Positions 8,153-16,484 of a stretch of DNA of 64,000 bases are shown piece by piece (the stretch's first letter is position 1; the number at the start of each line of letters is the position of its first letter). Under the pieces are notes generated by a model. That model did no database searches and was not told the origin of the DNA. It saw only the letters and a program-made list of their open reading frames with translations. The DNA lies in assembly GCF_026547205.1 (NCBI RefSeq), contig NZ_CP106877.1, positions 884,001 to 948,000 on the forward strand. Reading direction: 5' to 3'. Made by a program: the position numbers and the translations under genes. Origin of the DNA: Fervidibacillus halotolerans (GTDB taxonomy: Bacteria > Bacillota > Bacilli > Bacillales > Caldibacillaceae).

Positions 8153-9920
8153 TCAACAGCGTTCCCCATTAGCACAAAATACCTCTAGTCAACGTTTCCA
8201 AACGATTCAACGGCTTTGGAAAGAATTATCGAAAAAAAGAGCACTTTTTCTTCTCGTTTTATTTTTTATTTTAATCAATGCTGTTTTAGGTGTGATGGGG
8301 CCGTTATTGATTGGAAAAACCGTCGACCATATCGTCTACGATGGAGGAGATAAAATAGGTTTATTTTTACTCGGATTAGTATTCGTATATCTTTTCTATT
8401 CAATCACCGCTTTTTTACAAAATTATTGGATGATTAACATTTCTCAAGATACAGTTTACCGTTTACGTAGGAGATTGTTCGAACATATCCAACTATTGCC
8501 GATTTCCTTTTTCGACCGAAGGCAGCACGGAGAGTTAATGAGCCGATTCACAAACGATATGGACAATGTCAGCTCCACGTTAAACAGCTCTGTGATTCAT
8601 ATATTTTCTAGTGTACTAACTTTAGGTGGCACCCTTGTCGTTATGGTACGTTTAAGTCCTTTGTTAACGGTAATCACCCTGTTAGTCGTACCAATTATGT
8701 TTTTCGGGATGCGTTGGATCACAAATCTAACGGGAAAACTATTTCGAGAACAACAAAAATATTTAGGTGAATTAAACGGATATATTGAGGAGTCGATCTC
8801 AGGTCAAAAAATCATTAAGGCCTACTCTCGCGAGGAAGAAATGATGGAACAATTTTTGGAGAAAAGCAAGCGGCTAAGGGAGGCGGGATATTGGGCCCAA
8901 ACCTATTCAGGATTTATTCCTAAATTAATGAATTTGTTAAACAATTTTAGCTTTGCAATGATCGCACTGATCGGTGGAATTTTAGCGATGCACGGTTCTG
9001 TTTCCATCGGAGTAATGATAACTTTTACCGAATATGCCCGGCAATTTACGAGACCGTTAAATGAATTGGCGAATCAATTTAATACATTATTATCTGCAAT
9101 AGCAGGTGCAGAACGGGTGTTTGATATATTGGATACGAAAACAGAAGATGAAAATGACTCAGGAGAAGATGTGGAACATATTCGGGGGGAAGTTACCTTT
9201 TCCCACGTTAGTTTCTCCTATGAAAAATCGGATTCAACCATTATGGATGTTCATTTCCATGTCAATCCCGGAGAAATGGTCGCACTGGTTGGTCCTACTG
9301 GTGCAGGAAAGACGACGATTATTAATTTATTGTCCCGATTTTATGATTGTGATTCAGGTGCGATTTTCATCGACGGAAAAAATATTCAACAAATTTCCCG
9401 AAGCAGTTTACGAAAAAGTATGGGGTTTGTTTTACAAGATGTATTTTTATTTGAAGGAACGATTCGAGAAAATATTCGCTACGGTCGCCTCGATGCAACG
9501 GACGAAGAGGTGGAAGAGGCGGCAAAACAGGCCAACGCCCATTCCTTTATTATGCGACTACCTCAAGGATATGATACGGTTTTATCTGGTGATGCTACTG
9601 GAATTAGTCAAGGGCAAAAACAACTTCTTTCCATAGCTAGGGCAATTTTACGAAATCCGTCGATTCTAATCCTTGACGAAGCGACAAGTAATATCGATAC
9701 GGTAACGGAATTAAAAATACAGGAAGCGTTAAAACAATTGATGAAGGGGCGAACGACCTTTTGTATCGCCCATCGTTTAAATACCATTCGCCATGCAGAC
9801 CAGATCTTAGTGATTAAAGATGGCAAACTAATTGAAAAAGGAACCCATGAATCGTTAATCCAAACTCGCGGGTTTTACTATGATTTATATACTCATTCTG
9901 ATCAGAAAGACGTAGGATAA
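8133..9920 (+). CDS. ABC exporter half-transporter, catalytic ATP site (YfiC-like)
   Basis: The 595-residue partner of the preceding half-transporter. It has six membrane segments and then a nucleotide-binding domain: Walker A GPTGAGKT (near 387), a Walker B with intact Glu (LILDEATSNID, near 513) and an intact H-loop His (CIAHRLNTI). Its signature is the altered ISQGQ. The consensus ATP site would be built from this protein's Walker motifs and the LSGGQ of the upstream protein. The ATG at 8133 follows GGGAGGTG and lies inside the upstream gene, so the two are translationally coupled. Confidence 0.92.
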   Translation: MNIRRISQQRSPLAQNTSSQRFQTIQRLWKELSKKRALFLLVLFFILINAVLGVMGPLLIGKTVDHIVYDGGDKIGLFLLGLVFVYLFYSITAFLQNYWMINISQDTVYRLRRRLFEHIQLLPISFFDRRQHGELMSRFTNDMDNVSSTLNSSVIHIFSSVLTLGGTLVVMVRLSPLLTVITLLVVPIMFFGMRWITNLTGKLFREQQKYLGELNGYIEESISGQKIIKAYSREEEMMEQFLEKSKRLREAGYWAQTYSGFIPKLMNLLNNFSFAMIALIGGILAMHGSVSIGVMITFTEYARQFTRPLNELANQFNTLLSAIAGAERVFDILDTKTEDENDSGEDVEHIRGEVTFSHVSFSYEKSDSTIMDVHFHVNPGEMVALVGPTGAGKTTIINLLSRFYDCDSGAIFIDGKNIQQISRSSLRKSMGFVLQDVFLFEGTIRENIRYGRLDATDEEVEEAAKQANAHSFIMRLPQGYDTVLSGDATGISQGQKQLLSIARAILRNPSILILDEATSNIDTVTELKIQEALKQLMKGRTTFCIAHRLNTIRHADQILVIKDGKLIEKGTHESLIQTRGFYYDLYTHSDQKDVG

Positions 9921-10105
9921 AGGGTGGGATATCCAAATCGGAAATTCAATCCGGCAAATTCCAATTCATGAAATTAGAGCCTAGTGGAACAATAAAAAAA
10001 GTAGTTTTCACGGAAGCATGGATATTTCAGGAAAATTCGTCCATGACCAATCGAATTCAATATTTCGTCACTTTCTCTCATATTCTCTTTTCTTTATCCC
10101 TTTGC

Positions 10106-10152
10106 TATAATAAAAACATTGTTTTCATGATTTACCAATTTCACTTGGTAAA
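10106..10152 (+). promoter_or_regulatory. Possible promoter and operator dyad of the YhfP-like gene
   Basis: A TATAAT box at 10106-10111 is followed by a perfect 8-bp dyad TTTACCAA (10131-10138) and TTGGTAAA (10145-10152) with a 6-base gap. No convincing -35 box is seen. The dyad would sit in the 5' leader of the gene at 10259, in a position suited to a repressor. Confidence 0.4.
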
Positions 10153-10258
10153 GGATTGATCAGTTGACAAAAATGGAACGATACACCCTTAAGCTTTGTT
10201 TCGTATAAGTATGCCGAACAGTTTTAAAGGTGAATCTGACGAGAAAAGGAGTAGAAAG

Positions 10259-11251
10259 ATGGAAAAGGTTCGAGTTTATATGGTTGATCAAACGGAAAAC
10301 GGATTTCAATCAGAGATAAAAAGGATTCAATTAGATGAATTGCCGGATGAGGATGTCACTATTTCTGTCCATTACTCAAGTGTAAACTATAAAGACGGTT
10401 TAGCATCAATTCCAAATGGAGGGATCGTTCGGAACTATCCTTTCGTTCCAGGAATCGATTTGGCCGGAGTTGTCATTGAATCGAAGGATCCCCGTTATAA
10501 AGAAGGAGATGAGGTAATCGTCACCGGATATGAATTAGGTGTTAGCCATTTCGGTGGATATAGTGAAATTGCACGGGTGCCTGCAGACTGGATTGTCCCC
10601 CTTCCAGAAGGTCTGTCATTAAAAGAAGCGATGGGAATTGGAACCGCCGGATTTACCGCTGCCCTTTCCATTCAACGGCTAGAAGAAAACGATATGAGAC
10701 CGGGAAAAGGACCGGTACTTGTGACAGGTGCAACCGGAGGAGTCGGAAGTATGGCCGTGGCAATGCTGAATCATTTGGGTTATGAGGTATATGCATCGAC
10801 CCGTTCCGAATCGAAACGGGAGTACTTGATCAATTTAGGAGCGAAAGAAGTTCTCTCCACATCCGATTTGACAAATCCAAAACAAAAGGCGTTGTTAAAG
10901 CAAAGATGGCAAGCTGCCGTCGATCCAGTGGCCGGTGATTTCTTATCTACGATCCTCGCTTCGATACAATATGGCGGGTCGGTTGCTGTCAGTGGATTAA
11001 CGGGAGGCAATCATTTTCAATCAACGGTATACCCGTTTATATTACGGGGGGTAAATTTGTTAGGCATTGATTCCGTTTACTGTCCAATGGACCAAAGATT
11101 AAAATTGTGGAATCGAATCGGGAATGAAATGAAGCCAAGAAGCCTCGATCAAATTATGAACGAAATTGCTTTTTCCGAATTACCGGAAGTACTTTCGAAA
11201 ATACTAAAAGGGGAAACGGATGGGCGTAACGTCGTTTCCATAGGGAAATAA
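10259..11251 (+). CDS. YhdH/YhfP-type NADPH-dependent quinone oxidoreductase
   Basis: A 330-residue medium-chain dehydrogenase/reductase without structural zinc. The substrate domain has NYKDGLA and GIDLAGVV. The Rossmann fold has the nucleotide motif TGATGGVGSMA near residues 158-168, followed by ASTRSESKREYL, which fits NADPH binding. Length and motifs match the YhfP/AcuI group (acrylyl-CoA reductase or quinone reductase). The ATG at 10259 has AGGAG seven bases upstream. The gene stands alone between two ABC exporter operons. Confidence 0.88.
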   Translation: MEKVRVYMVDQTENGFQSEIKRIQLDELPDEDVTISVHYSSVNYKDGLASIPNGGIVRNYPFVPGIDLAGVVIESKDPRYKEGDEVIVTGYELGVSHFGGYSEIARVPADWIVPLPEGLSLKEAMGIGTAGFTAALSIQRLEENDMRPGKGPVLVTGATGGVGSMAVAMLNHLGYEVYASTRSESKREYLINLGAKEVLSTSDLTNPKQKALLKQRWQAAVDPVAGDFLSTILASIQYGGSVAVSGLTGGNHFQSTVYPFILRGVNLLGIDSVYCPMDQRLKLWNRIGNEMKPRSLDQIMNEIAFSELPEVLSKILKGETDGRNVVSIGK

Positions 11252-11284
11252 ATCAAAAGGGCAGTAAAAAATTTCCAAAAAGAA

Positions 11285-11314
11285 TTGACTTCGTTTTTCG
11301 AAAAATGGTATAAT
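11285..11314 (+). promoter_or_regulatory. Promoter of the bmr leader and operon
   Basis: A TTGACT -35 box (11285-11290) and a perfect TATAAT -10 box (11309-11314), 18 bases apart. The leader peptide starts about 45 bases downstream. Confidence 0.8.
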
Positions 11315-11359
11315 TCACATGTTCATATTCGAGTGTGAATTTGAAGGGAGGTTATGATT

Positions 11360-11437
11360 ATGAAAAAATGCACTTTCTTACATTCATTTTTATTCATAAA
11401 AAATGATCATAACTTACCCACTTGTTTGGTTTCCTAG
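11360..11437 (+). CDS. 25-residue leader peptide (BmrB-type attenuator peptide)
   Basis: A short frame with a very strong AGGGAGGT site 8 bases before its ATG. It encodes 25 residues (MKKCTFLHSFLFIKN, then DHNLPTCLVS) and stops at 11437. It is followed by two intrinsic terminators before the ABC genes. The codons for HNLPT (11408-11421) are complementary to the 5' arm of the first terminator, so ribosome position on this frame can decide termination. In B. subtilis the bmrCD genes are controlled by translation-coupled attenuation through bmrB; this peptide holds the same position but is shorter. Function inferred from layout. Confidence 0.75.
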   Translation: MKKCTFLHSFLFIKNDHNLPTCLVS

Positions 11438-11560
11438 ATATTTAAAGTGACGTTGATATGTAGTAATATCGATTAAAAGACGTGGGTAGTTATGAACTAC
11501 TTACGTCTTTTTTCATAGGTAGCACTGTATGCACTTGAAAAAGGCGTACAGTGCTTTTTT
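11408..11560 (+). promoter_or_regulatory. Transcription attenuator: antiterminator plus two tandem terminators
   Basis: Terminator 1 is a 17-bp stem with two G-U pairs (11475-11491 with 11495-11511), ending in a T run. Terminator 2 is a 12-bp stem (AGCACTGTATGC, 11521-11532, with 11544-11555) followed by T6. Segment 11408-11421 inside the leader frame can pair with 11482-11494 (13 pairs, one bulge), which would break terminator 1. This is a classical leader-peptide attenuator layout. Confidence 0.8.
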
Positions 11561-11635
11561 GTATTTTTTTTGAAAATTTGTGGAATACAGCAATGCTGTT
11601 TTCTTATAAAAAAACATAATTTAGGAGGTATCGGA

Positions 11636-11689
11636 ATGATTTTGAAAAAAGTGAAAATATTGAAAGTGTTAGATGCTGAAAGTGGATAG
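11636..11689 (+). CDS. 17-residue upstream frame before bmrC
   Basis: A short frame (MILKKVKILKVLDAESG) with TAGGAGGT directly upstream, lying after the terminators and 29 bases before bmrC. It may be a remnant of a longer BmrB protein or a second translated leader that feeds ribosomes towards bmrC. The evidence is only the strong ribosome site and position. Confidence 0.45.
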   Translation: MILKKVKILKVLDAESG

Positions 11690-11718
11690 TTAACGAAAGA
11701 AAATGGGGTGTTGAAAAG

Positions 11719-13482
11719 ATGTTTTCTGTTTTATTCAAGCTAAAATGGTTTTTTAAAAAACATTGGAAACGATATACAATTGCTGTTCTTTTATTGATCA
11801 TTGCCAATGTGTTTGAAGTCGTACCCCCAATGGTGGTTGGTGCGGTCATTGATGCCATTTATTTAAATACATTGACAGGGAAAATGTTTCTATTTTATTT
11901 AACGGTTTTATTTGCAGTTGCCGTTTTGAATTATATCAACACATTTAAGTGGCAATATGAACTTTTTGGCGGTGCGTTTATCGTCGAGAAAACGTTTCGG
12001 TCGAAACTTATGGACCATTTTTTAAAGATGACACCGACCTTTTATGAAAAAAATCGGACCGGTGATTTGATGGCCAGGGCGACAAACGATTTAAAAGCAG
12101 TTTCTGAAACGGCCGGTTTCGGTATATTAACATTGATTGATTCCACCCTGTATATGGGAACTATTGTATTGACGATGGGCTTTCTCGTATCGTGGAAATT
12201 GACCCTTGCCTCCATTATTCCATTACCGATATTGGCCATTTTAACAAAAATTTTAGGTGATAAAATTCATCGCTATTATACGAAAGCTCAGGATGCCTTT
12301 GGTGAGATGAATGATCGGGTGCTGGAATCTATTTCAGGTATTCGAGTCGTGCGTGCGTTTAACCGGGAACGAGCTGAAGAAAAATTGTTTGAAAACATGA
12401 CCGAAGATGTATTCCGGAAAAATATGATTGTAGAAAAAATTGATGCCTATTTTTATCCGTTGACAAAAATTTTAACCGGGATGAGTTATACGATTGGAAT
12501 CACTTATGGAACGTATCTTGTAATCACACAACAAATCACATTAGGGCATCTAGTATCCTTTACCGTTTATATCGGTATGTTAACATGGCCGATGTATGCG
12601 ATTGGTGAATTAATCAATGTGATGCAACGGGGAAATGCATCCCTTGATCGGGTCCAGGAAACATTGGATTATAAGGAAGATGTACCGGAGCCGGAGAAAA
12701 AAATAACAATCCATCGCTTGACGAACGTTCATTTCCAGAATTTATCTTTCCAATATCCAATGTCGAAAACGGTAAATATATCCAATGTTTCTTTGCGAAT
12801 CAGTCGTGGAGAAACGATTGGTATCGTTGGAAAAACAGGAAGTGGAAAGACGACGTTCATTAAACAGTTGTTGAGAGAATATCCGCTTGGAGATGGGGAT
12901 CTTTTATTTGGAAACGTCTCTATTCGTCATCAGTCGAAACAATCCGTAAGACAGTGGATTGGTTATGTTCCCCAAGAACCATTTCTCTTTTCTCGGACGA
13001 TAAAGGAAAATATTTTATTTGGAAAGGAAAAAGCAAGTGAAGAGGAATTAAATAGGGCGATTCGATTGTCCGCCTTGGAGAAAGACTTGCATTTTCTTCC
13101 AAATGGACTAGATACGATTGTCGGTGAAAAGGGGGTTGCATTATCTGGAGGGCAAAAACAACGGATTTCCATCGCTCGAGCGTTAATTAAAGAACCAGAG
13201 TTGTTAATTTTAGATGATGCTCTATCTGCGGTCGATGCGAAAACAGAAGCAGCCATTATCGAAAACTTACGAAAAGAGCGAAAAGGAAAAACGACGATCA
13301 TTAGTACCCATCGGTTGTCCGCTGTCGAACATGCCCATTGGATTCTCGTTTTCGATGAAGGAAAAGTAATCGAAGAAGGAACCCATACTGAATTAATCCA
13401 AAAAAACGGATGGTACAGACAACAATATGAACGTCAACAACTCTCAAAAAGAAAGAAACAGGAGGTGAGCATATCATGGTAG
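11719..13482 (+). CDS. bmrC: Multidrug ABC half-transporter BmrC (YheI-like)
   Basis: The protein has 587 residues, as in B. subtilis BmrC (about 585): six membrane segments and then the nucleotide-binding domain. Walker A is GKTGSGKT (near 371), the signature is LSGGQ (near 475), and Walker B ends in LDDALSAVD with Asp in place of the catalytic Glu. The H-loop His is kept (STHRLS). It therefore holds the degenerate site of a heterodimer with BmrD. The downstream gene overlaps its end by 7 bases. Expression should depend on the attenuator upstream, which in B. subtilis responds to ribosome-targeting antibiotics. GGGGTG precedes the ATG. Confidence 0.88.
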   Translation: MFSVLFKLKWFFKKHWKRYTIAVLLLIIANVFEVVPPMVVGAVIDAIYLNTLTGKMFLFYLTVLFAVAVLNYINTFKWQYELFGGAFIVEKTFRSKLMDHFLKMTPTFYEKNRTGDLMARATNDLKAVSETAGFGILTLIDSTLYMGTIVLTMGFLVSWKLTLASIIPLPILAILTKILGDKIHRYYTKAQDAFGEMNDRVLESISGIRVVRAFNRERAEEKLFENMTEDVFRKNMIVEKIDAYFYPLTKILTGMSYTIGITYGTYLVITQQITLGHLVSFTVYIGMLTWPMYAIGELINVMQRGNASLDRVQETLDYKEDVPEPEKKITIHRLTNVHFQNLSFQYPMSKTVNISNVSLRISRGETIGIVGKTGSGKTTFIKQLLREYPLGDGDLLFGNVSIRHQSKQSVRQWIGYVPQEPFLFSRTIKENILFGKEKASEEELNRAIRLSALEKDLHFLPNGLDTIVGEKGVALSGGQKQRISIARALIKEPELLILDDALSAVDAKTEAAIIENLRKERKGKTTIISTHRLSAVEHAHWILVFDEGKVIEEGTHTELIQKNGWYRQQYERQQLSKRKKQEVSISW

Positions 13483-15473
13483 GCAAACGACTTTTCAAAT
13501 ATGCTCTCCAAGTTAAACGAATCATCATCGCAGCTCTCCTAATGCTTTCGGTCGCAGTGGCAGCAGATGTTATCGGACCGCTTGTTGCGAAACAACTCAT
13601 CGATCACCATATCCTTGGAATTGAGGATTATTGGGTGGAGACGGATGATGAAAACGCCATAGAATATAATGGGGAAATGTACGTTCGCAGCAAACAAGTT
13701 GATGAACAAACGGTCGATGCAACAATTTTGCAAATTGGCAATGCCTTTTATTTTATAGAAGGAAAAGCTCCTTTGGACGGGGAAGCTTCCGCTGAAAAGG
13801 GAACGATCATCATTAATAAAAATGGTGAACAAACGACGTTTCGCGGACAAAAATTGACCGTTGGAGACACAATCGCCTTTTATCAACCGGAAATCCCGAT
13901 AATTATTTGGCTAATCGCAATCTATTTTGGTCTGTTCGTTCTATCAGGGATTTTCAACTATGGACGGTATTACCTGCTCCAGCGGGCAGCAAATCGAATC
14001 ATTCAAAAAATGCGTAACGATGCATTTAAAAAGGTGCAAACATTACCGATTTCCTATTTCGATCGTTTACCAGCTGGAAAAATCGTTTCCCGTATTACAA
14101 ACGATACGGAAGTAATCCGCGACTTATATGTTGCCGTTTTATCAAACTTTTTTACGGGAATCATCTATTTAACAGGAATTTATACGGCGATGTTCTTTTT
14201 GGACGCAAAATTAGCATTGCTTTTCCTACTCATTTTACCCGTTCTTATACTCTGGATGTACGTTTATCGGAAATTCGCGTCGAAATATAACCATGTCATT
14301 CGTTCAAAAATTAGTGAAATCAACGGGATGATCAATGAATCGATTCAAGGGATGAACGTCATTCAGGCGTTTAATCGGGAAGAGGAGACGAAAAAGGAAT
14401 TCGAGCAATTAAATCATACCCATTTCCAATATCAAAATAAATTACTAGCCCTAAATGCCTTTTCGTCCCATAATTTAGTCGGGTTATTAAAAAATATCGT
14501 TTTCGTCCTTTTCATTTGGTATTTTGGAAAGGATGCCCTTGATGTTCAAGCGACCATTACAATCGGTGTTTTATATGCGTACGTCGACTATATTAACCGC
14601 TTATTCAATCCGATCAGCAACATGATTAACCAATTGTCCAATTTGGAACGGGCGATGGTTGCAGGAGAGCGGGTATTCCAATTATTGGACGAAAAAGGGG
14701 TTAATGTAAGTGATGAGAAAATGCCTAGGTATAAAGGAAATGTGCATTTCGACCACGTTTATTTCGGGTACGAAGAGGGGCGGGATGTGTTAAAGGATAT
14801 CCATTTTGAAGTAAAACAAGGCCAAACCGTCGCCCTCGTCGGTCATACCGGTTCAGGGAAAAGTTCGATTATGAATTTGTTGTTCCGATTTTACGATACC
14901 GAACGCGGGAATATTTATATCGATGGGAAAAATATTCGCGATATTCCACTACAAACCGTTCGGGAACATATGGCAATCGTCCTACAAGATCCCTTTTTGT
15001 TTACCGGAACGATTTATTCGAACATTAGCTTGAACGATCCGAAAATTACGAGAAAAAGGGCGGAATGGGCATTGAAAGCGGTCGGAGCAGGTGATTTTTT
15101 AAGAAGTTTAGAGAAGGGATTAGACCACCCGGTAACGGAAAAGGGAAGTACGTTTTCCTCTGGACAACGACAATTGATTTCCTTTGCACGAGCCCTTGCC
15201 TTTGATCCGGCCATCTTAATTTTAGATGAGGCGACATCCAATATTGATACAGAAACGGAAGCGGTCATTCAACGGGCGATGGAAGTTGTCAAAAATGGTC
15301 GGACGACATTTATTATCGCCCACCGCTTATCGACGATTAAAAATGCCGATTTAATTCTCGTATTGGATCAAGGAAAAATCGTAGAACGGGGAACTCACGA
15401 TCAACTGATGGAAGAGCGGGGGAAATATTATCAAATGTATCAATTACAACAAGGTTTTCAACAAGTCGGATAA
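13476..15473 (+). CDS. bmrD: Multidrug ABC half-transporter BmrD (YheH-like)
   Basis: A 665-residue half-transporter. It is longer than usual because of an extracytoplasmic insertion of about 90 residues between membrane helices 1 and 2 (roughly residues 45-130, acidic), a feature of YheH/BmrD. Walker A is GHTGSGKS (near 455) and Walker B ILDEATSNID keeps the catalytic Glu. The H-loop is IAHRLS and the signature is the altered FSSGQ. It provides the hydrolytic site with BmrC's LSGGQ. AGGAGGTGAG lies just before the ATG inside bmrC. Confidence 0.9.
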   Translation: MVGKRLFKYALQVKRIIIAALLMLSVAVAADVIGPLVAKQLIDHHILGIEDYWVETDDENAIEYNGEMYVRSKQVDEQTVDATILQIGNAFYFIEGKAPLDGEASAEKGTIIINKNGEQTTFRGQKLTVGDTIAFYQPEIPIIIWLIAIYFGLFVLSGIFNYGRYYLLQRAANRIIQKMRNDAFKKVQTLPISYFDRLPAGKIVSRITNDTEVIRDLYVAVLSNFFTGIIYLTGIYTAMFFLDAKLALLFLLILPVLILWMYVYRKFASKYNHVIRSKISEINGMINESIQGMNVIQAFNREEETKKEFEQLNHTHFQYQNKLLALNAFSSHNLVGLLKNIVFVLFIWYFGKDALDVQATITIGVLYAYVDYINRLFNPISNMINQLSNLERAMVAGERVFQLLDEKGVNVSDEKMPRYKGNVHFDHVYFGYEEGRDVLKDIHFEVKQGQTVALVGHTGSGKSSIMNLLFRFYDTERGNIYIDGKNIRDIPLQTVREHMAIVLQDPFLFTGTIYSNISLNDPKITRKRAEWALKAVGAGDFLRSLEKGLDHPVTEKGSTFSSGQRQLISFARALAFDPAILILDEATSNIDTETEAVIQRAMEVVKNGRTTFIIAHRLSTIKNADLILVLDQGKIVERGTHDQLMEERGKYYQMYQLQQGFQQVG

Positions 15474-15498
15474 TTGATTGACACATAAAAATACAAAT

Positions 15499-15540
15499 AA
15501 ACCCTAGTTGATGGATGAAATTATCCAAACTAGGGTTTTT
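15499..15540 (+). terminator. Intrinsic terminator of the bmr operon
   Basis: An 11-bp inverted repeat, AAACCCTAGTT (15499-15509) with AACTAGGGTTT (15528-15538), followed by a T run. It lies 25 bases after bmrD. Confidence 0.85.
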
Positions 15541-15702
15541 CAAATGGATTCACAAACAATGAGTTCACGATATCTAATCGATTTTCCAACTACACCGTTG
15601 TAGTGAAATGGAAGAGTGATGACGGTATATCAATCCCTTGTAATTTTGATTTCTTCAAAACTCTTAAAATAACGGTGGTCATCTACAAATACCTCTACAC
15701 GC

Positions 15703-15903
15703 TTATTTCTTTTTCACTTGACAAGTATTGATCCCAAATATCGAATATAAGGGGCAAAATTTTACAAAGGCGGTGAAAAGGGGAATAATTCCAATTAAGC
15801 CGATCCACTTCCAATTTCCTTCAATGAAAAATAGTAATGAGAGTAATACTAGGCCAATAATAATGCGAATCATCCGATCAACGTTCCCAACATTTGTTTT
15901 CAA
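15703..15903 (-). CDS. DUF2892-type small membrane protein
   Basis: A 66-residue protein with the pattern NVGNVDRMIRIIIGL, two hydrophobic segments and a C-terminal CPLYSIFGINTC motif. This is the DUF2892 family, often fused to or next to rhodanese domains. The start is a TTG at 15903: AGGAGGTG ends six bases upstream of it, and the GTG at 15912 lies inside that ribosome site. Confidence 0.8.
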   Translation of the reverse strand: MKTNVGNVDRMIRIIIGLVLLSLLFFIEGNWKWIGLIGIIPLFTAFVKFCPLYSIFGINTCQVKKK

Positions 15904-16149
15904 CTTCTTCACCTCCTTTGACCAATGAAATAGATTAGTTATGTAAACTTATTATAAATTTTCTCGTTTCATTTGTTCAAGTTTTAAGCAAATCGAACGG
16001 TGCCCATTGAAATCGATGTGTATATGTGGAACATGTATCCATCTATTACTAGGCACCTATGTATGTTGGTTATACAATTTTTGAGAAAAGGATTTTCAAT
16101 GGACGTAGGCGAAAAATCCATCGTCTAATCTGTTGAAATTTTGTTGATA

Positions 16150-16342
16150 AAAAAATGGAGCTGTTAAAAAAGTTCAGCCCCTTTCATCAAATGCACCTAA
16201 TTTATTTTGGTAACGTCCCTTTCTGCTGTCACCGCCAACCTCCTTCGACTCCCAAGGTCATCTAGCGGGGTCTTCGGTTCGTGCTGTTTCCCAAGGAAAA
16301 GTCCGTCTTTTCATCAATTTAAGGACTGTTCGGATAAGTCCC
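16150..16342 (-). repeat. Interspersed structured repeat, copy B (inverted)
   Basis: On the minus strand this begins GGGACTTATCCGAACAG, contains TTAAATTGATGAAAAG and a GGAAACAGCACGAACCGAAG core, and ends in the GGGGCTG/CAGCTCC hairpin with a T run. The order of blocks is the same as copy A at 5948-6150, with substitutions and small indels. It is non-coding. Confidence 0.7.
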
Positions 16343-16484
16343 ATAATTTTTTATCGATTAAAAGGTAATTACAGATTGCTTTTTCAAACGGATCCCTACT
16401 AAGAATAAATTTAGCAAATTAACAACGTCGTTCAATTTCGGCTTTTTAAAATGAAGGGTCCCGGGTCAATTCATCTTACGCAAC

